A stretch of DNA of 60,238 nucleotides from Pseudanabaena sp. SR411 (GCF_002251945.1 NZ_NDHW01000245.1:1-60238), one strand, 5' to 3'. Shown: positions 44,698 to 54,860, counted from the first letter of the stretch. A program made the numbers and translations. The notes: generated by a model from the sequence alone, not told the origin.

Positions 44698-46431
44698 TTA
44701 TTTAGAAAGAAATAGTAACGCGCCTACAACCAAAAAGATGATTGACCATAACAGCCCCCAAAAAGCAGGATGACTGGAAACCTTGTTGCCATTGGTAGTA
44801 GATAGAAGTTCCAAATCCATCCAAGAGGCAATACCGCGACGGAACCAACCTTTGGCAGTGGTTTCCATGCCAATTAAGCCCTGTACTCGCTTCATCCCAA
44901 AGAAGAAATTACCCAAAGGACCCCAACGCGAAGCATAGAGCAAATACATCATGCCAGTTTTGTCCTGTAACTTCAGATCAGAACCGAACACATAACCAGC
45001 ATCACCACGCCCGATGAGAGTTCCTTCCAATTGCACAGGTTGTCCACGCAGAGGACTAGCATAGGCATCAGACATCAGCGTAATCACATCATTCGCGGGT
45101 GCATTCTTAGAACTGGGGTACATGACCGATCGCTTAAAGATCATCACAGCACCTAGTAATAAAAGTGGAATGGCAATAAATGCTTTTAAGCCACCGATGC
45201 TTTTAACCAGAACCGCACCGATCGCTAAACCGATCACAATGGCGATAAATTCTGCACCATAGAGCAGGACATCTTGATAGAAAGTGCCATAGAGACGCTT
45301 CTTGTCGAGTTGCTTACCTTCGGCAACCACCCGACCCATATCAAATTCCATCGCTAGCCCTAACTGCTCAGCATAGTTACTAAGAGCGCGAACTCGCTTA
45401 CCTGTAAGTGGATGGGTAGAGTTTAACTCCATCCACCAGCCCCAAGGATTGAATAAATCCCAAAGGAATAGGCGACCAACTTTTTCAGGAGAAGATGAAA
45501 TTTGATAAGCAGTGCCAGTAGAAGCTGCTGCTTTCGCATCATAAATACCGAGAGCGCGAGTACCTTGTAGCAAACGACTTGGCTCTTTTGATTTTTCAGT
45601 CTCTTGGACAATCCCGTAAGCAATTTTGACTAAAGCGCGGGATAAAGCATTAGGATTGCCTGTTTGCTCAGCCGCAAAGTGGTCTGCAAAGTATTCTCTA
45701 GTGCGCGATAGATATAGCAGCAAATATGTACCGACGATATAAAAACCATAGGCAATAAAAGCCGTGATCATCGCTGCATTTTCAGCACGCTCATCATTAA
45801 CTTTTTTGCCGATTTCACGAATAGTGACATAGAGCAGATAAGTAATCTGCACCAATGTCGAAGCAACGGTCATCACTGCAAAATCCCAATGCACGATATG
45901 ACCAAGTTCATGGGCATAAACTGTAGCAGCTTCATCATCATCAAGGTATTTGAACAACCCTGCGCTAACCACCAAACGGGCACTATCAGGCAAAGCACCA
46001 TAGGTAAAGGCAGTGGGGTTATTGTCGTCAATAATGCCAAGGCGTGGCTGCTTGAGCTTTTTGAGACTGCAAATACGCTGAATCGCATGGGCTGATTCAG
46101 GGCTAAGGCGTTCGATCTCTTCAATCTTCACCCAGCGTGTGTGGTAGAGCCAACCTTGGGTTAAGTCCATAATCCAAGGTGACACAAAGAAGATAATCGC
46201 ATTAATGATGATTGTGACAATTACCGCAACGCCAAATCCAAGGATCGGATTGGGGCTATTGACAATAAAAATCGTGGCAGTAACTAGTGAAAATACGATG
46301 CCTACAAGGAGGGCGATCGTAATACTAGAGGCAAGGGCAAGATTGCCTGCGATTTTGGCTGTGGCTAGGCTTGCGCCAGCTTGAGCGGCACGCCCTGCTT
46401 TTTGGGGTAATTCGGAGTCTGGTGCGGACAT
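44698..46431 (-). CDS. M48-family membrane metalloprotease with C-terminal extension
   Basis: About 577 residues from the ATG at 46431, which has GAGAGGA just upstream; the frame is open to 46509. N-terminal membrane helices are followed by an HtpX-like zinc site HELGH (in VYAHELGHIVHWD) and the third ligand in EYFADHFAAEQ. After the protease, near PLTGKRVRALSNYAEQLG, come two more helices, a soluble segment (VQLEGTLIGRGDAGYVFGSDL to GWFRRGIASWMDLEL) and a final helix. HtpX-type proteases degrade misfolded membrane proteins and are about 290 residues; the extra 220 or so are unusual. Confidence 0.88.
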   Translation of the reverse strand: MSAPDSELPQKAGRAAQAGASLATAKIAGNLALASSITIALLVGIVFSLVTATIFIVNSPNPILGFGVAVIVTIIINAIIFFVSPWIMDLTQGWLYHTRWVKIEEIERLSPESAHAIQRICSLKKLKQPRLGIIDDNNPTAFTYGALPDSARLVVSAGLFKYLDDDEAATVYAHELGHIVHWDFAVMTVASTLVQITYLLYVTIREIGKKVNDERAENAAMITAFIAYGFYIVGTYLLLYLSRTREYFADHFAAEQTGNPNALSRALVKIAYGIVQETEKSKEPSRLLQGTRALGIYDAKAAASTGTAYQISSSPEKVGRLFLWDLFNPWGWWMELNSTHPLTGKRVRALSNYAEQLGLAMEFDMGRVVAEGKQLDKKRLYGTFYQDVLLYGAEFIAIVIGLAIGAVLVKSIGGLKAFIAIPLLLLGAVMIFKRSVMYPSSKNAPANDVITLMSDAYASPLRGQPVQLEGTLIGRGDAGYVFGSDLKLQDKTGMMYLLYASRWGPLGNFFFGMKRVQGLIGMETTAKGWFRRGIASWMDLELLSTTNGNKVSSHPAFWGLLWSIIFLVVGALLFLSK

Positions 46432-46540
46432 AAAATCCTCTCTAATTTGTTGAGTATTAGTCCCGTATCGTGATGTTTTCGTTGCGACATGCTCTAAAAA
46501 CATACCCATAATTCAATACAAATATGATATAGCGATCGCC

Positions 46541-46650
46541 TTATAGCAGCATACAAAATAGCGTAGCTATTTTGTATGCTTAAAACCCTTACGGAGTCTA
46601 GTTTTTAATTCACAAAAGTATGATCATACTTTTGTGAATTGGTATTAGTA
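46541..46650. repeat. Double stem-loop element, copy 3
   Basis: First stem CATACAAAATAGC around GTA, linker TTAAAACCCTTACGGAGTCT, second stem AATTCACAAAAGTATGATC. Compared with copy 1, the first stem has T:A pairs where copy 1 has other pairs, keeping the fold. Confidence 0.8.
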
Positions 46651-46656
46651 CCAAAT

Positions 46657-46693
46657 AAGTTGAGGGGTGGCGCGAAGCGCCACCCCTCAACTT
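46657..46693. repeat. 17-bp-stem hairpin repeat
   Basis: Perfect 17-bp stem with GAA loop and GGCGC/GCGCC tip, next to the double element. Confidence 0.8.
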
Positions 46694-46791
46694 AAGAGAA
46701 TAAGTTTTGTACAGTAGTCAATCAAGTCATGCATGAGTTCAATCGTAGTTTTGCCATCGTAAAGAAGTCGTATCTTTAGAGATTCAAAATT

Positions 46792-47352
46792 ATGCAGAAA
46801 ATTATTCTCAGTTGCTTTGTTAGTGCGATTTCGATCGCGATCGCCTCAACAACATCGGTCACACCAGCCAAAGCTCAAACTATGGGTGAGTATCTAGACA
46901 GTACTACTGCTCAGGTAATCGAAAAGATTTCTGGCAATATTGTTACCTTCAAAAACAGCGCAGGCGAATCTAACAACTACTTCGTTCCTAGCTGGATGAT
47001 CGACAAATACGCGCTTAAAGTCGGTACTTCAGCTAGTCTCTACAATCGCAATATTGTTCAAGGAATCTATCGCGATCATTATATCGATGTGGTCAGTCAA
47101 GGGTTACCCGAAAACATGAGTGCATTTAGAATTCATGAAACCGAAAGAAACTGTACAATCCCCCAAAGTCCTGCAAGTGAGGGTTTGGCATGGGGTAAGC
47201 GCGTTTGGTACAAGACCGATAGTTGTCCCTCAGCAATTCCGATTGTAGGCTCTATGTCACTTTATCAACCTAGATCGGTTACGTCCTCAACCGAAAGCGA
47301 AATTGATGCAACTACAACTCCAGAGCCTAACTCACCAACAATGTCTAACTAA
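46792..47352 (+). CDS. Secreted protein of unknown function
   Basis: A 186-residue protein with a signal peptide (LSCFVSAISIAIASTTS to PAKAQ). Two Cys in the mature part (NCTIPQ, DSCPSA) could form a disulfide. It contains GNIVTFKNSAGESNNYFVP and YRDHYIDVVSQG, and ends in a Ser/Thr-rich tail. Family not recognised. Confidence 0.65.
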   Translation: MQKIILSCFVSAISIAIASTTSVTPAKAQTMGEYLDSTTAQVIEKISGNIVTFKNSAGESNNYFVPSWMIDKYALKVGTSASLYNRNIVQGIYRDHYIDVVSQGLPENMSAFRIHETERNCTIPQSPASEGLAWGKRVWYKTDSCPSAIPIVGSMSLYQPRSVTSSTESEIDATTTPEPNSPTMSN

Positions 47353-47395
47353 AGTTATCTGTACATAAGACGTAGCGTGTTGCGCTACATCTTAA

Positions 47396-47446
47396 AACCC
47401 AAAAGAGAGAGGACGGTGCTTCGCACCGTCCTCTCTCTTTTGGGTT
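47396..47446. repeat. 24-bp-stem hairpin between convergent genes
   Basis: Perfect 24-bp stem, TTC loop. Its right end overlaps the stop codon of the MFS transporter gene (minus strand), so it can terminate both genes. Confidence 0.85.
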
Positions 47447-48707
47447 AAACATGAATGGCTATGGATTTGACCGCATAGCGATCACTCGTTTTACCGATCG
47501 CAAATTTAAAGGACTCAGCCACAGTTTTATTAGACTGCGTAGCAAAAATAACCATTCCTACGATACATAGCCCTGTGGCGATCGCAAAGATATTGGTGAT
47601 GCCCACCAACCCGATCATCTTGCCCATAATTGGTCCAGCCAAAGCGATCCCCACATCAAAACCGATCCATGTCATTCCAAATACATAGCCGCGCTCCTGT
47701 GGAACTGTGCGATCAGCAAGCAACGCTACCACCGCAGGAATCACAATGCCAGATCCAAGCCCTTCCGCAATCCCCGACAATAAAAATGCATAGTCATGGT
47801 TGGCGAAATAGATAATTGCCATCGACAAGCCATAAAAGAAAATGCCAATCGAAATGAAAATCCCACGTCCCCACTCATCACTAAGCCTCGCCACAGGAAA
47901 CCGAATAATAAAGCCAGATAATGCTGCGGCCATATAGAACAAGCCCGCATTCAGCGCAATATGTTTTTGCTGCATCAAAATTGGCATAAAAGAACTAAGC
48001 GTTCCAAAGGCAAGTCCCACGAGTAATAAAACCGTAGAGGGAACTCTGACTCGAGGATTAAGGAATGTCTGCCAAAATCCTGCTTTTTTCATAGTTGTTG
48101 AAGCAACTTGGCGATCGCCGATATTTCCTTCCGTTTCAATTTGAGTTGTCAGCAATAGCCCCGCAATTGCTAACAAAGAAGCTGAGACAAACAGAGGTTG
48201 ATATCCCCAAGCTTCATACATCAATCCTCCAATGGCAGGACCAAAAGCCAATCCTAAAGGATTGACTAAACTCATATAGCCAATCACTTCACCACGTTTC
48301 TCAATTGGTGCAAGGTCAGAAATTAAAGCACTATAGCTTGCCGCAAAAGCCGCTATGCTGATCCCATGTATGGCTCGAAAGAGCATTAATAGAGGGATAG
48401 AAGGTAATAATGCATAACATAAGGGAACTATAGCCGCGACAATCAGACCAATTCTCATGGTATAGCGTCTACCTTTACGATCAGCAAGTCTGCCAAGATA
48501 AGCCCGACAAACGAGCAATCCGATCGCAAAGGAACCCATAATGATCCCAATTTCGTCAAAGGACTGCGTTAAGGTGCGAATGTAGAGCGGCAAAGTAGGC
48601 AACTGGGAAGCCATGCTCGACCAGAAAAATAGACCAGCCAAAAAAATCGCAGTCAGATTTTTGCGAAGGTTCGTATCAAGATTAGAAAAGGTAGTTAAAG
48701 ACTGCAT
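47445..48707 (-). CDS. MFS transporter
   Basis: About 420 residues with 12 membrane helices. The loop 2-3 signature GRLADRKGRRYTMR marks the major facilitator superfamily; the second-half equivalent VARLSDEWGRGIF is also present. It looks like a drug-efflux type (YfcJ/tetracycline-resistance-like), substrate unknown. ATG at 48707 is preferred; the frame extends to 48746. Confidence 0.88.
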   Translation of the reverse strand: MQSLTTFSNLDTNLRKNLTAIFLAGLFFWSSMASQLPTLPLYIRTLTQSFDEIGIIMGSFAIGLLVCRAYLGRLADRKGRRYTMRIGLIVAAIVPLCYALLPSIPLLMLFRAIHGISIAAFAASYSALISDLAPIEKRGEVIGYMSLVNPLGLAFGPAIGGLMYEAWGYQPLFVSASLLAIAGLLLTTQIETEGNIGDRQVASTTMKKAGFWQTFLNPRVRVPSTVLLLVGLAFGTLSSFMPILMQQKHIALNAGLFYMAAALSGFIIRFPVARLSDEWGRGIFISIGIFFYGLSMAIIYFANHDYAFLLSGIAEGLGSGIVIPAVVALLADRTVPQERGYVFGMTWIGFDVGIALAGPIMGKMIGLVGITNIFAIATGLCIVGMVIFATQSNKTVAESFKFAIGKTSDRYAVKSIAIHV

Positions 48708-48865
48708 GATCTGAATATGACCATTAAAATATATAGCCCAAGTCACTTAAGAGAAATCCACTGTATGGATAATCCCTATCAATGACTTGGGCTGCGATTA
48801 CTTATTTAAGATTATCTCTTAATCTCTAGAGTAGAGATATCAAGCGATCGGGTGAATTAGTTCCC

Positions 48866-48898
48866 AATCAAAAGAGTTGCTTTGCAACTCTTTTGATT
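48866..48898 (-). terminator. DEAD-box helicase terminator
   Basis: Perfect 15-bp stem with TTT loop, 6 nt past the helicase stop. Confidence 0.8.
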
Positions 48899-48903
48899 TA
48901 GTT

Positions 48904-50436
48904 CTAGTATTTAACTGGAGCTGAAGAACGATCGCGGTCACCAGAACGAGTAGGACGACGAGAGTCATATCCGCCTTCACGACCACCGCCGCCAGAACGA
49001 CCACCGCCGCCATCACCACGATAACCACTTTGACCACGCTTGATTGGTCTACCACTGTTGTAACCACCGCCATCGCGATCGCGTCCACCAGAAGGACTGT
49101 GAGGTTGCTTAGCCAAAACTTGCAAGGCAGCTTGTTCTGCTTTATCTGATTGCAGTTGAGTATAGGCAAGTTGTAAAGCTGCGGCAGCGATCGCTTGAGG
49201 ATCATAGTCCTCAACCAATTGCGATACTAAAGGTAAGAACGAAGCCAAACGCTCGCCAGACAGAGCCTCTAGAATTTGCTCAGTGAAACGACCGATGCGC
49301 CGCTCTTGAATCTGAGCAACATTAGGTAAAGGCTGAGGAGGAAGAGGCATTCCAACTTGCTGTTCCAATTGACGCAACTTATAACGCTCTTTTCCAGAAA
49401 TCAGAGTGATCGCGATTCCCTTTTTGCCAGCGCGTCCAGTCCGTCCGATACGGTGAACATAACGCTCAGGATCATCAGGAATATCGAGGTTAAACACATG
49501 GGTCAAACCATCAATATCCAAACCACGGGCTGCAATGTCAGTTGCGACAACCCAACGTACTTGTTGGTTACGGAAGCGACGCAACAAATTTTCGCGTTGA
49601 GATTGCGAGAGATTCCCGTGATACTCATCAACACTATGACCAGAAGATTGCAGAATCTCCGTTAAACGGCTTGCCGAGTCTTTAGTTCGCACAAAGATGA
49701 TTGCTGAAGTTGGAGCTTCATATTCCAGAACAGGAAGCAAAGCCTCTTCTTTAGTCAAGTGATAGGGAACCAGATAAATCTGTTGGTCAATACGGGTAGG
49801 GGTAGAATCCTGAGTCTCAACCTTGACAGTTACAGGAGACTTCAAGAAATTCTTCACCAAGCGCTTTACCGCAGGAGGCATAGTTGCCGAGAAGAACGTA
49901 CTTTGTTTAGTAGAAGGAGTCGTTACCAAGATCCTTTCGACATCTTGAATGAAACCCATGTTGAGCATTTCGTCCGCTTCATCCAAAACAAACCAAGCAA
50001 GATGCTCTAGTTTTAGCTTTCCACGTTCCATCAAATCGATGACACGCCCAGGAGTACCAACAACTACATGGACACCACGTTCCAATTGAACCATTTGGCG
50101 ACTGATGTCAGATCCACCATATACGGTGAGAATTTTTGCACCTGGTTTGGTATTAAAGCTACGCAGAGCTTGTCCAACTTGAATTGCTAATTCACGGGTT
50201 GGAGTCAAAATTAGAGCTTGTAAAGAGTCGTTGTTCAGATCTAAACGCTCTAGAATGGGCAGCGCAAAAGCCGCCGTTTTACCAGTACCAGTCTGCGCCT
50301 GACCGAGTACATCTGCTCCTGCGAGCAGTTGAGGAATTGCTTGTTCTTGAATAGCTGTAGGCTCTGTAAAGCCAATTGATTCGAGCTTAGCAACTCGTGC
50401 TTCAGAAATACCGAGAGAAAGAAAAGATGAGGGCAT
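48904..50436 (-). CDS. DEAD-box RNA helicase
   Basis: About 510 residues. Motifs in order: Q-motif FTEPTAIQEQAIP, motif I AQTGTGKT, Ia PTRELAIQ, TPGRVID, II DEADEML, III SATMP, V ATDIAARGLDI, VI HRIGRTGRAGK. The C-terminus is Arg/Gly/Ser-rich (RGDGGGGRSGGGGREGG), an RNA-binding tail. Related to CsdA/DeaD and cyanobacterial Crh helicases that remodel RNA, often under cold stress. ATG at 50436 fits the family start (SFLSLGIS); the frame extends to 50511. Confidence 0.95.
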   Translation of the reverse strand: MPSSFLSLGISEARVAKLESIGFTEPTAIQEQAIPQLLAGADVLGQAQTGTGKTAAFALPILERLDLNNDSLQALILTPTRELAIQVGQALRSFNTKPGAKILTVYGGSDISRQMVQLERGVHVVVGTPGRVIDLMERGKLKLEHLAWFVLDEADEMLNMGFIQDVERILVTTPSTKQSTFFSATMPPAVKRLVKNFLKSPVTVKVETQDSTPTRIDQQIYLVPYHLTKEEALLPVLEYEAPTSAIIFVRTKDSASRLTEILQSSGHSVDEYHGNLSQSQRENLLRRFRNQQVRWVVATDIAARGLDIDGLTHVFNLDIPDDPERYVHRIGRTGRAGKKGIAITLISGKERYKLRQLEQQVGMPLPPQPLPNVAQIQERRIGRFTEQILEALSGERLASFLPLVSQLVEDYDPQAIAAAALQLAYTQLQSDKAEQAALQVLAKQPHSPSGGRDRDGGGYNSGRPIKRGQSGYRGDGGGGRSGGGGREGGYDSRRPTRSGDRDRSSAPVKY

Positions 50437-50766
50437 GGATGATCCTAAGATTTGCAGCAAATTTGTTCTACGAACAGTTCGCCTATTCTGCCAATCGCAC
50501 GGGATAAACAATCACTAACAAAGCCGAAGGACATCTCTGCCCTAAATTTTAAGCGGTTTAAAAAGAGTTTTTCTATGAAAACCTCAGCTTCCAAAGATTA
50601 GATTGCTTTGGATAGTCATGCAATGGGAGAAATCAGCAAAATGAAGTTAATTATTCCTAGTATAAACCTATGTTAAAGATTGTAAACAATCTTTTAGTGA
50701 ATTTATGTCTATGGTATGGGTGTAAAAAAGTTAATGATCTATTCTGAGATAGCATTTCAAGATAAA

Positions 50767-51000
50767 TTAGTCGTCACCTAAAAGATGTTGTCTGGATGTA
50801 TCTAACTTTTTCCAGAGTTCTTTGATCTGTAGATAAGCTTCATTTGGCGAAATCTTACCCCCAGTTTCTAAAGCACAAATAATCGAAATACGATTCGTAA
50901 ACTCTTGTAGATTAGCATCAAAAGCTAAATTTTGTGGCGAAAACTCGCCTCTAAAGTTAGAGATAGGGTTTAAGAAGCTCTCTTTATCAAGGTTAGACAT
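50767..51000 (-). CDS. DUF7219 protein
   Basis: A 77-residue cyanobacterial protein (FSPQNLAFDANLQEFTNRIS, ICALETGGKISPNEAYLQI, KELWKKL). It resembles the family I know as DUF7219; function unknown. Lies between the helicase and rpsT, same strand. Confidence 0.7.
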   Translation of the reverse strand: MSNLDKESFLNPISNFRGEFSPQNLAFDANLQEFTNRISIICALETGGKISPNEAYLQIKELWKKLDTSRQHLLGDD

Positions 51001-51279
51001 GTAGATTTAGCTCTCAGTATAAGCTGGACAGGTTGAGAAGACCTCATGATCGCAGACGTAAGAAACTGTAGGGAAAAGCGATTATTCTGCAACCTGCCCG
51101 ATTATTTCGGGTCGTCAACAAAACGTTGGAAGACCGCAAGCCCAAAGTAACTAATCCTAAATTGTTATCCGAACTAGATTATAGCAAAGATTATTTAAGC
51201 CCCCAGTGCTGTGAGCTACTTAAACACTTTTAGTTGCTAATGCTCGGAAAACGCTAATTTATCATTGGTTGATTACTAT
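51001..51279 (-). other. Structured intergenic region between rpsT and DUF7219
   Basis: On the minus strand a perfect TATAAT lies at 51179-51184, followed by about 175 nt that can form a small hairpin (CCCGA/TCGGG, about 51097-51111) before the DUF7219 start. It could be a long 5' leader or a separate small RNA; I recognise no known RNA family. Confidence 0.4.
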
Positions 51280-51576
<297 letters not shown>

Positions 51577-51754
51577 TTATTCCTTTAGCGAAATGACATG
51601 GTTTAAAGCATTTATCATCGTAACATTTTGATTAGATTTTGCAACTATAAAACCAATTTACTTTTTAATTGATTTTTAATTTGCCTTGGGATTGCTTTTC
51701 TGGATTTTGACTTTCTTGGATCTCTATGTTGACTAATCTCTCCCTCAAACGCCC

Positions 51755-53359
51755 ATGACCTACTTGAATTTTGTTTCTTTCTTTGGCATTTTTGGCTTGT
51801 GCTTTGTGGCTTGGGTCTTTTCAGAAGATCGTCGAGTTATCCCTTGGCGCGTAATTATCTGGGGCATCGGCTTGCAGCTAGTATTGGGCTATCTAGTCTT
51901 TCAACAACCTCAAACTAGAGAAGGGTTAAGGTGGTTTAGCGGTCTACTAGATGGCATATTTGCATCGGCGGATACTGGCGCAAGATTTGTCTTTGGTCGC
52001 TTGCTTGTGCCACCCACAGGACAAGAACCTTATACATTGTTGCCTCTAAGTCCTAATGGCACTTGTCCCCCTGGGCAGATTTTATTAGATGACCTTACCA
52101 GTGTGGCAAATTCTGCTGCAAATTACTGCACAACGAACCGTCTGGCTTATGTATTTGCTTTTAGAGCCTTGCCTGCGGTAGTTTTCTTCTCAGGCTTCAT
52201 GGCACTATTGGAAAACTTGGGGATCATCCAAAAGATTGTGGAGGTTTTTGCCAAGCTCTTTTTCTGGACAATGCGTTTGAGTGGTGCTGAGGCTCTGAGT
52301 GGAGCCGCCAATATTTTTGTGGGTATTGAAGCAGCGATCGTAGTCAAGCCTTACCTTCCTAAGATGACTCGCAGTGAATTATGTGCAATCTTGGCTTGTT
52401 GCTTTGGGACAGCAGCTTCTTCGACCTTAGCTATTTATGTCAGCTTTTTACGCCCAGTTTTTCCAAATATTCTTGGACACTTAGTTTCAGCTTCGATTAT
52501 TGCGATCCCCGCTTGTTTTGTGTTGTCAAAAATTCTTGTGCCTGAGACGGGTGTACCTCTAACAATGGGTGGTATCCCTAAAGAAGATAAATCCTCAAAA
52601 TCTGATCAAGAGGGTGAATTAGAAAATGCTGGTGGCGAAACCATGAAGCGGATGAGTCCGATGGATGCCACGATTATTGGGGCTTTGGATGGGTTGAAGA
52701 TGGCTGCTTCGATCGCGGCAATTTTGATTTTAATTGTGGGTTTAGTCGATCTGGTTAATCAAATTTTTGCTTGGCTAGCAACTATTAGCGATGTTTTTAA
52801 AGTGGTTAATCTTCCTAATATTCAAGGAGCATTATTCTATCCTTTGACTTTGCTAACAGGAGTATCGTTAGAGGATTCTTGGCCGGCTTCAGTGATCATT
52901 GGTCGGCGACTACTGGAAACAGCGATCCCACCTTATCAAGCGTTAGCTCAGGCTGCTCAAGCGGGGGAAATCAGCGATCGCACTGTGATTATTGTCAGTT
53001 ATGCCTTATCAGGCTTTGCTCATTTAGCCTCTGTAGGAATTTTTGTGGGTGGCACGATCGCTTTGATCCCATCCCGCCGCCGCGACATTTCCGACCTAGG
53101 GTGGAAAGCTTTGTTTGTAGGTACTTTGGCAACTTTGATGATTTCTTGTATTGCGGGTGTGTTTGACGATGGCAGTCCTAGCATTTTAGGAGAAAAGAAA
53201 AAAGCTGAACCAGCCCAAGTTAAGCCCCAAACAACAGCTTCACCAACTGCCACGCCTAAAGCGTCACCTAGTCCTTTACCAAGTGTGTCTCCCACTAGTA
53301 CAAGTCCTGTGCCTAGCGTTTCACCGAAAGCATCACCATCTTTACCAGCATTGCGTTAA
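51755..53359 (+). CDS. NupC-family concentrative nucleoside transporter
   Basis: A 534-residue membrane protein of the CNT family, importing nucleosides with H+ or Na+. N-terminal RRVIPWRVIIWGIGLQLVLG, AFRALPAVVFFSGFMALL, the core ALSGAANIFVGIEAAIVVKPY and FGTAASSTLAIYV are typical. It differs from bacterial NupC by a loop at about 85-115 and a Pro/Ser/Thr-rich C-terminal tail of 55 residues (ASPSPLPSVSPTST). Confidence 0.93.
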   Translation: MTYLNFVSFFGIFGLCFVAWVFSEDRRVIPWRVIIWGIGLQLVLGYLVFQQPQTREGLRWFSGLLDGIFASADTGARFVFGRLLVPPTGQEPYTLLPLSPNGTCPPGQILLDDLTSVANSAANYCTTNRLAYVFAFRALPAVVFFSGFMALLENLGIIQKIVEVFAKLFFWTMRLSGAEALSGAANIFVGIEAAIVVKPYLPKMTRSELCAILACCFGTAASSTLAIYVSFLRPVFPNILGHLVSASIIAIPACFVLSKILVPETGVPLTMGGIPKEDKSSKSDQEGELENAGGETMKRMSPMDATIIGALDGLKMAASIAAILILIVGLVDLVNQIFAWLATISDVFKVVNLPNIQGALFYPLTLLTGVSLEDSWPASVIIGRRLLETAIPPYQALAQAAQAGEISDRTVIIVSYALSGFAHLASVGIFVGGTIALIPSRRRDISDLGWKALFVGTLATLMISCIAGVFDDGSPSILGEKKKAEPAQVKPQTTASPTATPKASPSPLPSVSPTSTSPVPSVSPKASPSLPALR

Positions 53360-53365
53360 AAAGTT

Positions 53366-53390
53366 AAAAGCCTTGCATTGCAAGGCTTTT
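53366..53390 (+). terminator. Transporter terminator
   Basis: 11-bp stem AAAAGCCTTGC with ATT loop and T-rich 3' end. Confidence 0.75.
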
Positions 53391-53393
53391 ATT

Positions 53394-53428
53394 ATAAAAA
53401 AAGGAGCGCAACGCGCTCCTTTTTTTAT
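53394..53428 (-). terminator. Terminator of the 99-residue coiled-coil gene
   Basis: 16-bp stem ATAAAAAAAGGAGCGC with AAC loop; the far end touches the stop codon of the minus-strand gene. Confidence 0.75.
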
Positions 53429-53724
53429 TGCTCGCGATATTGCTGCAATTCAGATTTTAGTTGAGCAATTTCGGCGCGGAGGTTATCAATAGTTTCTTGC
53501 AACTCATCAGGAGCGATATCACTATCATCGGTGGTAACGTTTCCCTTTTGTTGTTCGGCTTTTTCTAAAACGGTTTCGACGAAAATACGAATCTGTTCCC
53601 GTTGTTCGGCATCAAATTTGCCTAATGCGCTAAGGGCTTCGGTTACCGTTTCTTCAATGCGATCAATTACAGCCTCAGCCGTGGCTCTACCAATAAAGAA
53701 AGCGTCTAATGGTGATTTGCTCAT
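53425..53724 (-). CDS. Conserved cyanobacterial coiled-coil protein
   Basis: 99 residues: an amphipathic helical start (PLDAFFIGRATAEAVIDRIEE), a second helix and a C-terminal coiled coil (TIDNLRAEIAQLKSELQQY). I think it belongs to a small cyanobacterial/plastid family (DUF6825), but am not sure. Function unknown. Confidence 0.6.
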   Translation of the reverse strand: MSKSPLDAFFIGRATAEAVIDRIEETVTEALSALGKFDAEQREQIRIFVETVLEKAEQQKGNVTTDDSDIAPDELQETIDNLRAEIAQLKSELQQYREQ

Positions 53725-53829
53725 GTTTGTTAATTATTGGGTTTAATTATTTTGAAGCTGTTTATTTGGATATCTACATCATAATAACAAACCTGAAAAG
53801 CATAGGCAGCGCATCAGGGTCTATATGTT

Positions 53830-54783
53830 TTAGAAAGGGGCTTTAATTTTAGGCTCTTTATAATCTAGCTCCTTCAATTTCTTAAGGATGCGGCTAAAGT
53901 AGTCCTGCATATAGGATTCCAATGTTGTCATGTCCTCTTCTTCAAGACCAAAGATTTTGTAAGTCTCCTTCATGTCGGCATCAAGCGGAATGCCACTAGC
54001 GAGAACTTCGGCATAGGTCATGCGCTCCGCAAAACTCCAACCCCATTCAAAGCCGAGAGCAACTTTCCGAGCAAAGCGCAGTAACCCAAGGGGCATGTTG
54101 GCGGTTCTGCGGGTGCGTCCTGACATTCTTTCGCAAAGTTTGATGATTTCGCTGGGTTGCCATGCTTTTGGTCCTGCGATCGCAAAGGATTGACGCTCAG
54201 TTTCTTTAACAGTCAAGGCGCGAATGGCAAACTTGGCGATGTCTTGAGTATTCATATAAGCGATCGGCGATGATTCGCCACCGATCCAGATTGTTTGATT
54301 TTCAAGGATGGGGATCGCATATTCACCAATCAAGTTTTGGAAAAATCCGCAGGGCTTGAGGATGGTGTAGTTCAGATCGGTAGATGCTAAAAATTTTTCG
54401 GTGCAATTTTTGATGTCCATCAGGGGGACATTGGGATATTTCTCGGCATTGAGGATTGAGAAAAATACGAACCGCTCAACCTTGGCGCGTTCAGCAGCTT
54501 GGATCAGTGAAACTTTGCCTAGCCAATCGACATCTCTAATCCTGAGTGAGCCAGTTGCACGAGTTGTGGCTGCGTCAATAACTTCGGTAACCCCTTCTAG
54601 TGCATCATCCAGACTTTGAGGATTATTCAGGTTTCCTGCTACTAAGTCGGCTCCCCATTCTCTGAGGAAGTTTGCTTTTTTGGGATAACGAACAAAACAT
54701 TTGACTTTCAGCCCCCGATCTAGTGCGTGACGGGTGATTTGACGACCTAATGTACCTGTCGCACCAACGATCAGTAAGCTCAT
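53830..54783 (-). CDS. Ycf39-type NAD(P)-binding protein
   Basis: A 317-residue atypical short-chain dehydrogenase (NmrA-like). N-terminal Rossmann motif LIVGATGTLGRQITRHALDRG, then VRYPKKANFLREWGADLV, YTILKPCGFFQNLIGEYAIP and SPIAYMNTQDIAKFA. Cyanobacterial Ycf39 binds High-light-inducible proteins and helps deliver chlorophyll to the photosystem II reaction centre. The catalytic Tyr-Lys pair of classical SDRs is absent, as expected. Confidence 0.88.
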   Translation of the reverse strand: MSLLIVGATGTLGRQITRHALDRGLKVKCFVRYPKKANFLREWGADLVAGNLNNPQSLDDALEGVTEVIDAATTRATGSLRIRDVDWLGKVSLIQAAERAKVERFVFFSILNAEKYPNVPLMDIKNCTEKFLASTDLNYTILKPCGFFQNLIGEYAIPILENQTIWIGGESSPIAYMNTQDIAKFAIRALTVKETERQSFAIAGPKAWQPSEIIKLCERMSGRTRRTANMPLGLLRFARKVALGFEWGWSFAERMTYAEVLASGIPLDADMKETYKIFGLEEEDMTTLESYMQDYFSRILKKLKELDYKEPKIKAPF

Positions 54784-54860
54784 AAAATTTTTTTATTAAA
54801 TTGACTTTGTAAACATATATAAATCTAACAGATATTTGGTGACAACTTTTGGTAAGCAAT

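Larger units (their letters stand above)
46510..46791. other. Intergenic region with two repeat elements
   Basis: Holds a HIP1 site, a double stem-loop element (46541-46650) and a separate hairpin (46657-46693). The remaining 100 bp should hold the promoter of the next gene; none was clear. Confidence 0.5.

Noticed and set aside
51001-51279. A tRNA or tmRNA gene
   Set aside because: No T-loop consensus or acceptor pairing could be built.
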